This document shows positions 25,168-33,939 of a stretch of 64,000 nucleotides of DNA, one piece after another (position 1 is the first letter of the stretch; the number at the start of each line of letters is the position of its first letter). Under the pieces are notes generated by a model. That model made no database searches, was not told where the DNA came from, and worked only from the letters and a program-made list of their open reading frames with translations. The position numbers and the translations under genes were made by a program. The stretch is from CAWFXC01 sp963819735 (GTDB lineage: Bacteria > Actinomycetota > Acidimicrobiia > IMCC26256 > DASPTH01), in NCBI GenBank assembly GCA_963819735.1, contig CAWFXC010000001.1:62001-126000 (forward strand), in the 5' to 3' direction.

Positions 25168-26262
25168 TCAGCGTGGCGGCAGCAGCTTGCGATCCTGGAA
25201 CCGGGCGAACCAGCGGCGGAACATGTCTTCGGTGTCGACGCAGTCGTGGAAGCCGGCGCGCCGGATCTTGACCGTGCTCAACAGGCCCGGGAGCGGCGTG
25301 ACCGCACGGCCGTAGCCGAACAACACGTCGGCGTAGGTGAACGACTGCCCGACGAAGGCGGCCAGCGAACGCGGTGATCGCAGCGCGTGCTTGTACACGA
25401 TCGACGCCCACGGTGCTTCCCACTCGCCCAACTTGGAGGCGAGGCGCGCGGGGATCGGTCGCCCGACGTCCACGCCGAGCGCGTCGGCGATCACCGGCCA
25501 TACATACTCCCACACGAAGACGTCGCCGTTCGTCACGTTGAAGATCTCACCCCACGCATCGGGCGTCTTCGCGCTCCACTCGAAGCAGCGGGCGAGCAGA
25601 TCGGCGTCGACGGCTTCGAGCATCGACGGCGCGCCGCCGGGAAACGAGAACGGTCGGCCGGTCTCTCGACAGATGGCGGCGTACGCGCCGATCGCCGGCA
25701 CGAGGTTCATCGGGCTCCCGATCGACTCGCCGAAGATCACCTGGGGCCGGAGAACGGTCCACGACCACCCACGCCGCTCCGACCGATCGCGCAGATGGTC
25801 TTCCTGCAGGAAGTAGAAGTTCTCGTGGTTGTGGCGCGGCCCGCCTTCGCGCGCGGGCACCGGCACGCGGGCAACGTGCAGTCCGTATGCCTTCGCCCCC
25901 TGTAGCAGGGACACGTGTTCGAGCGACGCGTGATCCGACAGCGGATCGATGAAGTTCGCGAACATTCGCCGGTTGGTCTCCATCTGCGCGCGGTCGCGCC
26001 AGCCGGCGACGAGGTCGGCCTGTTCGTAGAGAGCGGCGTAGACCGCGTGCGTCACTTCGAGATCGGCGAGCGCGTTCCTGCACGCGTCGGCGTCGGTGAG
26101 GTCCAACGGGATGTGCCGCGCCCCCGCGACCCCGTGCGGCCGACGCGAGCAACCGATGACGTCCCAGCCGGGAAGCGACGCGAAGTGGCGCACCGCCGCG
26201 AGTCCCGCGACCCCGGTCGCGCCCGCGACCAGCATCGTGCGTCGCGGGGACGACTGCGTCAC
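25168..26262 (-). CDS. PRISE-type SDR (progesterone 5-beta-reductase / iridoid-synthase-like)
   Basis: 364 residues. The atypical SDR N-terminus is LVAGATGVAGLAAVRHF. The PRISE-defining catalytic pair appears as K124 in LLQGAKAYGLH and Y150 in NFYFLQEDHL (NFYYxxED motif). In plants these enzymes reduce activated C=C bonds of enones, including steroids and 8-oxogeranial; bacterial homologues are less studied. It overlaps the following SDR gene stop/start by four bases, so the two are co-transcribed. It probably reduces an enone intermediate. Substrate cannot be read from sequence. Confidence 0.85.
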   Translation of the reverse strand: MTQSSPRRTMLVAGATGVAGLAAVRHFASLPGWDVIGCSRRPHGVAGARHIPLDLTDADACRNALADLEVTHAVYAALYEQADLVAGWRDRAQMETNRRMFANFIDPLSDHASLEHVSLLQGAKAYGLHVARVPVPAREGGPRHNHENFYFLQEDHLRDRSERRGWSWTVLRPQVIFGESIGSPMNLVPAIGAYAAICRETGRPFSFPGGAPSMLEAVDADLLARCFEWSAKTPDAWGEIFNVTNGDVFVWEYVWPVIADALGVDVGRPIPARLASKLGEWEAPWASIVYKHALRSPRSLAAFVGQSFTYADVLFGYGRAVTPLPGLLSTVKIRRAGFHDCVDTEDMFRRWFARFQDRKLLPPR

Positions 26263-27035
26263 TGGTGCGTCTGCCCGCCGTCGAGCATGATCGTCTGGCC
26301 GGTGACGAACCGGGCGTCGTCACTCATGAGAAACGCCACTGCGCCACCGATGTCGGCTTCGGGATCGCCGTAGCGGCCGAGCGGAACCTTCGCCATCGAC
26401 GCTTCGTACTCCCCTTCGGGCCGGCTGCTGAAGTACAGGGGCACCGACGGCGACATCGCCAGCGGGCACACCGCGTTGACTCGCACCTGATACGTGCCCC
26501 ACTCGTTCGCGGCCGCGAGACCGAGCCCGCGGATCGCCTGCTTCGCCGCCGCGTACGCCGCCAGGCCCGGCGTACCTTCGATCCCGGCACCCGAGCTGAA
26601 GTTCACGATGCTGCCACCGCGCTCCTTCAGGTGCGGGAGCGACAGTGTCATCGTGTTGAACATCCCGACGACGGTGACCTCGAGTTGCGTGCGGAGATCC
26701 TCGATCCGCATGTCTTCGAGCAGGCCGCAGCCGTTGCTGGCGACCACCGCGAGGTTGACGATGCCGTCGAGCCGGCCGAACGTGCCCACCGCGACGTCGA
26801 TCGCCGATTGCACCTGCTCGCGATCGGTCACGTCGCAGGCGACGGCTGCTCCCCGCCCGCCGCGGTCCTCGATATCGCTGACCACCGACTTGGCGTTGTC
26901 GGTGTTGACATCGGCGACGACGACCGCGGCACCTTGCGCGGCCATGACGAGTGAGCACCCGCGTCCGATGCCTCGACCGGCACCGAAGGCAATCACGACT
27001 TTTGTGGCCAAGCGCCCTGATGTCGTGTTCTGCAC
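26259..27035 (-). CDS. SDR-family oxidoreductase
   Basis: 258 residues from GTG 27035, which follows AGGAG by seven bases. The cofactor motif is GAGRGIG (in place of TGxxxGIG), NLAVV replaces NNAG, and the catalytic Tyr lies in an altered AAYAAAKQA (YxxxK). C-terminal blocks VNAVCPLAMSP and FVTGQTIMLDGGQ are typical. It is the first gene of a two-gene unit with the PRISE reductase. Its leader carries a three-copy 13-base repeat of the Shine-Dalgarno region and a 14-bp palindrome. Confidence 0.87.
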   Translation of the reverse strand: MQNTTSGRLATKVVIAFGAGRGIGRGCSLVMAAQGAAVVVADVNTDNAKSVVSDIEDRGGRGAAVACDVTDREQVQSAIDVAVGTFGRLDGIVNLAVVASNGCGLLEDMRIEDLRTQLEVTVVGMFNTMTLSLPHLKERGGSIVNFSSGAGIEGTPGLAAYAAAKQAIRGLGLAAANEWGTYQVRVNAVCPLAMSPSVPLYFSSRPEGEYEASMAKVPLGRYGDPEADIGGAVAFLMSDDARFVTGQTIMLDGGQTHQ

Positions 27036-27037
27036 CT

Positions 27038-27073
27038 TGTCTCCTGCTGTCGTCTCCTGCTGTCGTCTCCTGC
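27038..27073 (-). repeat. 13-base tandem repeat containing multiple ribosome-binding cores
   Basis: TGTCGTCTCCTGC is repeated (two full copies and one shortened copy next to the gene). On the transcribed strand each carries AGGAG, so three Shine-Dalgarno-like cores are stacked upstream of GTG 27035, only the nearest being at normal spacing. Confidence 0.8.
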
Positions 27074-27087
27074 TCGGGACGTCCCGA
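27074..27087. promoter_or_regulatory. 14-bp perfect palindrome in a divergent promoter region
   Basis: TCGGGACGTCCCGA lies between the SDR gene (minus) and the CoA-transferase gene (plus), 39 bases upstream of the SDR start. It is a plausible dimeric repressor site. Confidence 0.4.
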
Positions 27088-27221
27088 CGCGCACTGTACG
27101 TGGGCACCCCCGTCATTGGGAATCTACGCTGCCGTTCGATCGCCGGACCTGCGGGGAGCCGGCACGAGGTCGAGGGGAACCACACGCGTGAGCAGCGTCC
27201 GGCAATGAGCGGGGTCCGGCA

Positions 27222-28448
27222 ATGAGCAAGGTGATGGAGGGCATCCGCATCCTCGAGGTGGCGGAGCACACCTTCGTCCCGGCGGCCTCGGCGATCCTCG
27301 CCGACTGGGGCGCCGAGGTGATCAAGATCGAGCACGTCGAACGGGGCGACGCGATGCGCGGGCTCGCGGCGACGGGCTTCGTGATGTTCGACGACGACGT
27401 ATCGGTCCTGCTCGAGCACTCCAACCGCGGCAAGAAGAGTCTCGCCCTCGATCTGACGACCGACGAGGGTCGCGACATCGTGTACCGGCTCGCGGCGACC
27501 TGTGACGTCTTCCTCACCAACAAGATGCCCGGCGTGCGCAAAAAGCTGCAGGTCGACGTCGACGACATCCGGGCCCACAACCCGAACATCGTCTACGTGC
27601 GCGGCTCCGGCTACGGCGCACGCGGACCCGACGCCGATGCGGGCGGCTACGACATCCTGGGATTCTGGTACCGCGGCGGGAGCGCGCTCGGGGTGAAGGC
27701 GCCCGACGTGCCGGGCGTGCCGATGATGCCGGCACCCGCGTACGGCGACTCGATCGGCGCGATGACGATCGCCGGCGGCATCTCGGCCGCGCTCCTCCAC
27801 CGCGAGCGCACCGGCGAGGCCGACGTCGTCGACGTGTCGTTGCTCGCCACCGGGATGTGGGCGATGGGCGCAGGTATCGCGTTGTCACTGCGCACCGGTG
27901 AGCCATGGACCGGCCCCCCGTCGGCCACGAGTGGCGCGCCGTTCAATCCGTTGGCCGGGCGCTACCTGACCGCCGACGGCAAGTACGTCGCGTTCTCCAT
28001 GCTCCAGGGCTTCAAGTACTGGCCCGAGGTGTGCGCCCGGCTCGGGCTCGACGAACTCGTCGACGATCCGCGCTTCGCCACGCAGGAGCTGTTCACCGAG
28101 AACACCGCGATCGCCGCCGACCTCATCGCGCCGGTCATCGCCGCGCACACGATGGCGGAGTGGAAGGAGCGTTTCTACGGCATGCGGGGCCAGTGGTCGC
28201 CGGTGCAGGACACCGTCGACCTCGTGTCCGATCCCCAGGTGGAAGCGAACGGCTACATCCAGGAGCTGCACACCCGCGACGGCGTCGCGTTCTCGCTCGT
28301 GAGCACGCCGGTCCAGTTCAACGACGAACCGCAGTCGATCGGCCGGGCCCCCGAGTTCAACGAGCACGGCGACGAGATCCTCATCGAGCAGCTCGGCTTC
28401 GACTGGGACACCGTCATCGACCTGAAGGTCAAAGGCATCGTCGCCTGA
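27222..28448 (+). CDS. CaiB/BaiF-type CoA-transferase
   Basis: 408 residues, family III CoA-transferase. Blocks MEGIRILEVAEHTFVPAASAILADWGAEVIKIEH, HSNRGKKSLALDL, CDVFLTNKMPGVRKKL and YVRGSGYGARGP lead to the probable catalytic D176 in APAYGDSIGAM. It differs considerably from the copies at 6826 and 45677, so it probably handles another acid. It starts from ATG 27222 across a 186-base divergent region with the SDR pair, and is followed at 28553 by the PEP-utilising gene. Confidence 0.92.
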   Translation: MSKVMEGIRILEVAEHTFVPAASAILADWGAEVIKIEHVERGDAMRGLAATGFVMFDDDVSVLLEHSNRGKKSLALDLTTDEGRDIVYRLAATCDVFLTNKMPGVRKKLQVDVDDIRAHNPNIVYVRGSGYGARGPDADAGGYDILGFWYRGGSALGVKAPDVPGVPMMPAPAYGDSIGAMTIAGGISAALLHRERTGEADVVDVSLLATGMWAMGAGIALSLRTGEPWTGPPSATSGAPFNPLAGRYLTADGKYVAFSMLQGFKYWPEVCARLGLDELVDDPRFATQELFTENTAIAADLIAPVIAAHTMAEWKERFYGMRGQWSPVQDTVDLVSDPQVEANGYIQELHTRDGVAFSLVSTPVQFNDEPQSIGRAPEFNEHGDEILIEQLGFDWDTVIDLKVKGIVA

Positions 28449-28504
28449 CTTGCGTCGCCAGAGGCCGTATAGGGGCCTCGCACGACGCTGGTTGCTGGTT
28501 TGGG

Positions 28505-28524
28505 GGTATCGCATATTTGATACG
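28505..28524. promoter_or_regulatory. AT-rich operator-like site upstream of the PEP-utilising gene
   Basis: GGTATCGCATAT matches the GRTAYMGNATWT motif, and together with the following TTTGATACG forms an inverted repeat GTATC-N8-GATAC (28506-28523). It lies about 30 bases before the ATG at 28553, so it may overlap the promoter itself. Confidence 0.45.
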
Positions 28525-28552
28525 AACGGGGATCGCGGTCCAGACTCGGGGG

Positions 28553-30175
28553 ATGGCGACCACCGATGACCAGCCCTACTCGAACCCGCTCGACACCACG
28601 AGCGGCCCGGCGACCCAGTGGACCCGCAACAACGTCGGTGAGGCGTTCCCCGGCGTGGTCACCCCGCTCCACTACGACTTCGCGGTAAGGGCGGGTGAGC
28701 TCGGCATCCGCGGCGCGTACGCCGAGCGCGGCGTGATCACCGAAGCCGAGGCGGCGGAGTCCGACGACGCCGACGAGCGTGTGATGGCCGCGTTCAAAGG
28801 TCGGTTGGCGGTGAACGTCGACACGATGTGCGCGTTCGGCGACCGCGTGTCGGAGACCGCGGCATCCGAGATCGAGTTCGGACTCCTCGGCTACGTACGC
28901 GAGGACGTGACACGCCATCCCACGACCGACCGGCACGCGCTCATCGCCGAACGCGACGCCGGCGTGCGCGCCGACATCCAGCGACGCGCACTCGCCGCGT
29001 ACGCCGACGTCGAGCAGTTCTGGCGCGCGTCGACTTCGCCCGATGCGCTCGCCGACGTCGACGGCGCGCCCGATCGCTGGCGCACCGCATACGCCAAGTT
29101 CCTCGACGGCGCGATCGTGATGACACACGTGACGACCTTCGCCGGTGAGGCGTTCGTCGCGCTCTACACCGCGTGCGCGATCGTGGGCCGGCCCGAGCTG
29201 CTCGCGCGCATCAACGGCGGCTACGGCGACACCCACGACGACGAGATGTCGGCCGCGTTGTGGGCGCTCGCGCGCGGCGAGTCGTCGATGGACGAGTTCC
29301 TCGACGAGTACGGCTACCAGGGCCACCGGGGCGCCGACCTCTACGCGACGGTCTGGCGCGAAGACCCCCGCCTGCTGCAACCCATGCTCGACGCGCTCGC
29401 GGCGATGGCGGAGCCCGACGGACCGGAGGCCACGGGCGCCGCCCGGGTGGAGGACCGCATCGCGGCCGAGGGCGAACTGCTCGCCGCGCTCTCCGGCGCC
29501 GATCGCGACGCCGCCGAGCAGGCGATTGCCGACGCACGGCGCTTCACGGTGCTGCGGGAGCAGGTGAAGGCGGTGTCACAACGCTCCCTCGACGTCGCCC
29601 GCGGCGCGGCGCGCACACTCGGGCGCGACCTGGCCGCCCGCGGGGAGATCGACGCTCCCGAGGACGTGTTCCACCTCGTGGCCGACGAGTTCATCACCGG
29701 TCGCGCCCCCGACCTGCGGGAGCGGGTGACCTACCGCCGCGGGCTGGCCGAGGTCTACGAGACGTTCGATCTCCCGGTGATGTTCGTCGGCAATCCCGAG
29801 CCGATCGGCGCGGCGGCCGGCGACGGCGAGGACACCGGAGCCGACCCACCGGTGATCGAAGGGCTGGGGGTGAGCCCGGGGGTGGTCGAAGGCGTGGCCC
29901 GGGTGATCATCGACCCGGCCACGTCGGACCCGCTCGAGCCGGGCGAGATCCTGGTGTGCAGTACGACTGACCCGAGCTGGGTGGGCCACTTCCTCGTGGC
30001 GGCGGCGCTGGTGATCGACGTGGGCGGCCCGATGAGCCACGGCGCCATCGTGGCCCGCGAGCTGGGCGTGCCCTGCGTGATCAACACCGTCGTCGGCACC
30101 ACCGCGCTGCGGACAGGCGACACCATCCGCATCGACGGCACCGCGGGCGTGGTGGAGGTGGTCAAGCGCGCCTGA
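28553..30175 (+). CDS. PEP-utilising-enzyme mobile-domain protein without ATP-grasp domain
   Basis: 540 residues. The N-terminal part starts TQWTRNNVGEAFPGVVTPLHYDF, as in the swivelling and middle parts of PEP-synthase-related proteins. A helical region follows, then a C-terminal phosphohistidine domain (about 430-540) with GGPMSHGAIVARELGVPCV. The phosphate-carrying His is H496, and Met replaces the common Thr two residues before it. No N-terminal ATP/pyruvate-binding domain is encoded, here or next door, in contrast to PEP synthase or rifampin phosphotransferase. It may act with a separate ATP-grasp protein or as a phosphotransfer partner. Function is uncertain. Confidence 0.8.
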   Translation: MATTDDQPYSNPLDTTSGPATQWTRNNVGEAFPGVVTPLHYDFAVRAGELGIRGAYAERGVITEAEAAESDDADERVMAAFKGRLAVNVDTMCAFGDRVSETAASEIEFGLLGYVREDVTRHPTTDRHALIAERDAGVRADIQRRALAAYADVEQFWRASTSPDALADVDGAPDRWRTAYAKFLDGAIVMTHVTTFAGEAFVALYTACAIVGRPELLARINGGYGDTHDDEMSAALWALARGESSMDEFLDEYGYQGHRGADLYATVWREDPRLLQPMLDALAAMAEPDGPEATGAARVEDRIAAEGELLAALSGADRDAAEQAIADARRFTVLREQVKAVSQRSLDVARGAARTLGRDLAARGEIDAPEDVFHLVADEFITGRAPDLRERVTYRRGLAEVYETFDLPVMFVGNPEPIGAAAGDGEDTGADPPVIEGLGVSPGVVEGVARVIIDPATSDPLEPGEILVCSTTDPSWVGHFLVAAALVIDVGGPMSHGAIVARELGVPCVINTVVGTTALRTGDTIRIDGTAGVVEVVKRA

Positions 30176-30180
30176 AGCTC

Positions 30181-30229
30181 GTCGAACGTCGAACGTCGAA
30201 CGTCGGGCGCGCGGAGCGTTCGGCGCGCC
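30181..30229. other. Convergent intergenic region: 7-base repeats and GC hairpin
   Basis: GTCGAAC occurs three times in tandem (30181-30201). GGCGCGC (30206-30212) and GCGCGCC (30223-30229) form a 7-bp stem with a 10-base loop, a possible bidirectional terminator between converging genes. No T-tract follows, so it is weak evidence. Confidence 0.35.
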
Positions 30230-30232
30230 GCG

Positions 30233-31954
30233 TCAGCGGGTCGCGCTCAGCGTCGCGCCGCGCACGACCGAACCGGGCCGGACGCCGGTGAGCTCGTCGT
30301 CTTCCAGCGTCACTTCGCCCCGCTTGATCGTCGCGCCGTAGCCGTCGGCCCGCTGCACCAACCGGCGCGCTCCACCGGGAAGGTCGTGGACCAGTTCGGG
30401 TTTGCGCACCGCGAGTTGGTCGAAGTCGATCACGTTCAGATCGGCCAGGTACCCGGGTGCGATCACGCCGCGGTCGTCGAGCCCGTACAGCCGCGCGGTG
30501 TCGCGGGTCTGGCTCTGCACCACGAACTCGAGCGGCAGGCGCTCACCCCGCGAACGGTCGCGCGCCCAGTGGGTGAGCATCGTGGTGGGCATGCTCGAGT
30601 CGCAGATGGTGGCGACGTGCGCGCCCCCGTCCGCGAGGCCGAGCACCGACGCCGGGTGCAGCAGCATCTCGCGCACACTCTCGGCGTCGCCGTGCGCGTA
30701 GTTGGTGACGTGCATCATGAACAGCGAGCCCGGATCGTTGATCGTCGCTTCGAGGATCACCTCGACCGGCGAGATGCCGCGGGCCGCGGCCCGGCCGGCG
30801 ACCGACTGCTCGAACCCGGGCTCGTAGTCGACCGGATCGGTGAACGGGTACATGCGGTCCCAGCGCGACACCACGCTGGTGCCGCCGACCGGCGCCTCTT
30901 CGATGATGGCGGCGCGCACGAGCGGGTCGCGGAGGCGGGCGATCTGCTCCACCACCGGCCGGTCGCGCAGCGCGGCGAACGTCGGGCACATCGTGAGCGG
31001 GTGGTACGTGGTGTCGAGGCCGAACAGGAGACCGCCGGGGCGCCCGGAGACCTGGATCACCAGCTGCGCGCCGTCGGCCTGCGCGGCCGCCGCTTCGTCG
31101 AGCACCTCGCGCCAGGCTTCGGGGCTGGAGTTGTTCTGGGTGATGAGCATGCACACCGGACGGCCGATGTGCGCGGCCAGCCTCCGCATCCACTCGACGT
31201 CGCGCTGTGGTCCGTCGAGGTCCTCGCCCACGACGCCCGCCGGCACCACTTCGTAGAGGCCGGCGTCGAGGTCGCGGAGCGCGTCGCCGATCCCGAACAG
31301 CTCGTCTTCCGATGCGTAGGTGCCCGCGATCGGAACGCGGTCGGCGGTGTAGTGGAGGGTGGTGCGCGACGTGGAGAACCCGAGCGCACCGGCGCGCAGG
31401 CCGTCGGCCACGATCTCGGCCATCGCCACGATGTCTTCGGGATTGGCCGGCTCGTTGCGGGCACCCCGCTCCCCCATCACGTACGCGCGCACTGCCGCGT
31501 GCGGTACCTGGGTACCGATGTCCATCATGCGCGGGGTGCGGTCGAGGGCATCGAGGAACTGCGGGAACGTCTCCCACGACCAGTCGATCCCGGCCCGCAG
31601 CGCGGACGCCGGAATGTCTTCCACGCTCTCCATCATCTCGATGAGCCAGTCGCGGCGATCGGGCGCGCACGGCGCGAACCCAACCGAGCAGTTGCCGATC
31701 ACGACGGTGGTGACGCCGTGCCAACACGACGGGCTGAGGTCGGGATCCCAGAACGCCTGTCCGTCGTAGTGGGTGTGGATGTCGACCACGCCCGGAGTGA
31801 CCAGGCGACCGTCGGCATCGATCACGCGGTACGCGCGACCCTCGACCTTGCCGACGTCGGTGATGCGACCGTCCGACATCGCGATGTCGCCCATGAACGC
31901 GTCGACACCGGTGCCGTCGACGATTCGGCTGTTCCGTACCACGAGATCATGCAT
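30233..31954 (-). CDS. D-aminoacylase-like amidohydrolase (N-acyl-D-amino-acid deacylase family)
   Basis: 573 residues. The beta-sandwich start is MHDLVVRNSRIVDGTGVDAFMGDIAM, then the metal motif GVVDIHTHYDGQAFWDPDLSP (HxH), followed by WHGVTTVVIGNCSVGFAPC, whose Cys is typical of this family as a metal ligand. The downstream part has HVTNYAHG, LGLADGGAHV (Asp region) and GLDDRGVIAPGYLADLNV. It probably hydrolyses an N-acyl or cyclic amide. It is a single minus-strand gene, convergent with the PEP-utilising gene. Substrate class is uncertain, as this family is often over-annotated. Confidence 0.88.
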   Translation of the reverse strand: MHDLVVRNSRIVDGTGVDAFMGDIAMSDGRITDVGKVEGRAYRVIDADGRLVTPGVVDIHTHYDGQAFWDPDLSPSCWHGVTTVVIGNCSVGFAPCAPDRRDWLIEMMESVEDIPASALRAGIDWSWETFPQFLDALDRTPRMMDIGTQVPHAAVRAYVMGERGARNEPANPEDIVAMAEIVADGLRAGALGFSTSRTTLHYTADRVPIAGTYASEDELFGIGDALRDLDAGLYEVVPAGVVGEDLDGPQRDVEWMRRLAAHIGRPVCMLITQNNSSPEAWREVLDEAAAAQADGAQLVIQVSGRPGGLLFGLDTTYHPLTMCPTFAALRDRPVVEQIARLRDPLVRAAIIEEAPVGGTSVVSRWDRMYPFTDPVDYEPGFEQSVAGRAAARGISPVEVILEATINDPGSLFMMHVTNYAHGDAESVREMLLHPASVLGLADGGAHVATICDSSMPTTMLTHWARDRSRGERLPLEFVVQSQTRDTARLYGLDDRGVIAPGYLADLNVIDFDQLAVRKPELVHDLPGGARRLVQRADGYGATIKRGEVTLEDDELTGVRPGSVVRGATLSATR

Positions 31955-32005
31955 GACCCCGACGATAGACCAGTACCTGCAGACCCGGCGGCGGGTCGCC
32001 GAGGA

Positions 32006-32902
32006 TCAGCCGAGCAGGTCGGGGTCCCAACTGCGGGAACGTGCGCAGGCCGCGTAGGCCGAATCGAGGAACTCGCGCAGAGTGTCGTGCGGCGAGGATG
32101 AGGTGCGGACGTCGTCGTAGCGCAACACAAACTCGCCGAGGTCGGCGTTCCAACCGGCGGGGGGCAAACTGAGCTGCGCAGTCTCGATGCCGTCGCCGGG
32201 CGGATACCCGTAGGCGTAGAAGGCCGGCTCCGGGAACGCGGGGTTGCCCGGCCAGAAGCCGACACTGATCTGCTCCATGTCGTAGGAGTGCTTGATGAGC
32301 AGATCCGCCCCGGGCGGCGGCGAACACGGCAGGCCCGAGAACCGGGTGACGTTCAGATCGGCGCTCCCCCAGAAGAACTGCACGCGCGACACCTTGCCCC
32401 TGAACGCGGCGCGGTACTCGTCGAACGCGGGCGCCATCACCGTGAGCGTGCGCCAGAAGCGCGCCGCGTACTCGGGGTCGTACGCATGATGCACGGTGTC
32501 GTCGGGGAACGGGATCGGATCCGGCACCTCCTGCGGCATCGGCGAGAGGATGACGTCGATACCGAGCCCGGCCAATGCACCGACGAAGTCGGACCAGAAC
32601 GCGGCCACCGGCCGGGCGGTCAGCGGAACTTCCCGGTGCTCACCCGCATCGGTACGCAGGACGACCTGTTGGTCGATGAAGTCGGCCTCGACCTCGAACA
32701 AGCCCCGGTTCGACGGCACCGGGCCGGTGCTGATGCCCCGCGGCGTCACGTACAACGCGACGTGCGCCCACTCCGGCTCCTTCGGCGACAACGCCACCCT
32801 GACCTTGCCCAGGATCTGGAACTCCATGTGCACGGTGTCGAGGGTGTCGCGCCATTCTTCGTAGGGCAGGGCGGGCCAGGCCTCGGCCTCGACCTCGGTC
32901 AT
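32006..32902 (-). CDS. DUF5996 family protein
   Basis: 298 residues, soluble. It matches the DUF5996 pattern: WPALPYEEWRDTLDTVHMEFQILGKVRVAL at the start, HVALYVTPRGISTGPVP, then DPEYAARFWRTL, KVSRVQFFWGSADLNVTRFSG, HSYDMEQISVGFWPG and an acidic C-terminus. The biochemical function is not known. It overlaps the DUF2630 gene by four bases (ATGA), so the two form an operon. Confidence 0.85.
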   Translation of the reverse strand: MTEVEAEAWPALPYEEWRDTLDTVHMEFQILGKVRVALSPKEPEWAHVALYVTPRGISTGPVPSNRGLFEVEADFIDQQVVLRTDAGEHREVPLTARPVAAFWSDFVGALAGLGIDVILSPMPQEVPDPIPFPDDTVHHAYDPEYAARFWRTLTVMAPAFDEYRAAFRGKVSRVQFFWGSADLNVTRFSGLPCSPPPGADLLIKHSYDMEQISVGFWPGNPAFPEPAFYAYGYPPGDGIETAQLSLPPAGWNADLGEFVLRYDDVRTSSSPHDTLREFLDSAYAACARSRSWDPDLLG

Positions 32903-33150
32903 TGCCGGTACCCCTCGACGGTCCCGGAGTCGCGGGTCTCGGCGAGCTCCGGGTCCTGGCCGGCGGCGCGTCGGGCCCGCCGTTGCCGGAGCAGGTCCCA
33001 GAGCTGGTCGAGCTCCACCTCGAGCGCGCGCAGCTGCTTCTTCTCCGCGTCGGAGAGAGTGCCGCCTTCGAGGTGGCGACGCTCGAGCGCGTGCTCCTCG
33101 TCGACCAGTGCGTCGATGTGCTCGATGATCTTGCGGTCCGGATCGGGCAT
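32899..33150 (-). CDS. DUF2630 family protein
   Basis: 83 residues, predicted helical hairpin or coiled coil (IIEHIDALVDEEHALERRHLEGGTLSDAEKKQLRALEVELDQLWDLLRQRRARR). This fits the small actinobacterial DUF2630 family. Function unknown. ATG 33150 was chosen on family length; the reading frame continues upstream but is low quality there. It is the first gene of the pair with DUF5996. Confidence 0.85.
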   Translation of the reverse strand: MPDPDRKIIEHIDALVDEEHALERRHLEGGTLSDAEKKQLRALEVELDQLWDLLRQRRARRAAGQDPELAETRDSGTVEGYRQ

Positions 33151-33255
33151 GGCACCCCTCGTTCTCGGTCGTCGAGCTCGGTCGTCAAGTTCGCACGGAA
33201 CCGCACCCGACGCAAGCGCCCGATTCATTGCCGCGTCAGTTGCGCTCAGCGGTAC

Positions 33256-33939
33256 TCACGCCGCAGTGAACGCCCGGACCTCGTACGCGCAATGCTTCGC
33301 GCCGGCGACCATGTGTTGCACGCGCTCGACGTCGGCGCCGTCGAGCACGGCACGGATGAACTCCAGCTCGCTCGTGCACGCCTGTCCGTAACGCTGGGCG
33401 ACGGCCCAGATCGCGCAGTTGTGCTCGATGATCCGATACACCCCGTTGCTCACCTTCTCGGAGGTCGCGAGGTAGCCGTCTTCGTCGAGGATGCGACTGA
33501 GCTCGGCCACCTTCGCGCCCAGACCGCGCTTGCGGGCGAGCCGCGTGCGGGCGTTGGCGATGCGGTGCTCCCGGCGACGGGCGAACAACTCGTCGAGCAT
33601 CTCGCGGTCGGTGTCGGCGACGTAACCCAGCAGCTCGTTGGTGAGCTCGCCGTAGGCCTTGGGGAACAGGCCGTCGGCGGCCGGGGTGACCGAGTACACC
33701 AGGGCCATCCGGCCCCGCCGGGAGGTCGACGACGCCGACTCGCGCGGCAGCTTCGTCGTCTCGACGAGCCCGTCGTGCGCGAGTGCGGTCAGGTGCTGCC
33801 GGGCGCCGCTCACCGTCATCTCGAGCTGCTCCGCCACCTGCTCCGCCGTCGCCTCGCCCCGGCGCCGCACCGCGTAGAGCACCGCCCGGCGTCCGGCGGG
33901 CAGGCTCGGCGCGGCGCGGTCGTCGACCGGGATCGTCAT
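33256..33939 (-). CDS. SufR-like iron-sulfur winged-helix (ArsR-type) regulator
   Basis: 227 residues. The winged helix is at about 16-85 (RRAVLYAVRRRGEATAEQVAEQLEMTVSGARQHLTALAHDGLVE). A long helix and a C-terminal HNCAIWAVAQRYGQAC..AKHCAYEV follow. Cysteines C175, C188 and C217 have the spacing CX12CX28C, like the three cluster-binding cysteines of actinobacterial SufR; the extra cysteine of cyanobacterial SufR is Ala here. It therefore probably binds a 4Fe-4S cluster and senses iron or oxidative state. No suf genes are adjacent. Its ATG overlaps the stop of the QueA-like gene by four bases. Confidence 0.85.
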   Translation of the reverse strand: MTIPVDDRAAPSLPAGRRAVLYAVRRRGEATAEQVAEQLEMTVSGARQHLTALAHDGLVETTKLPRESASSTSRRGRMALVYSVTPAADGLFPKAYGELTNELLGYVADTDREMLDELFARRREHRIANARTRLARKRGLGAKVAELSRILDEDGYLATSEKVSNGVYRIIEHNCAIWAVAQRYGQACTSELEFIRAVLDGADVERVQHMVAGAKHCAYEVRAFTAA

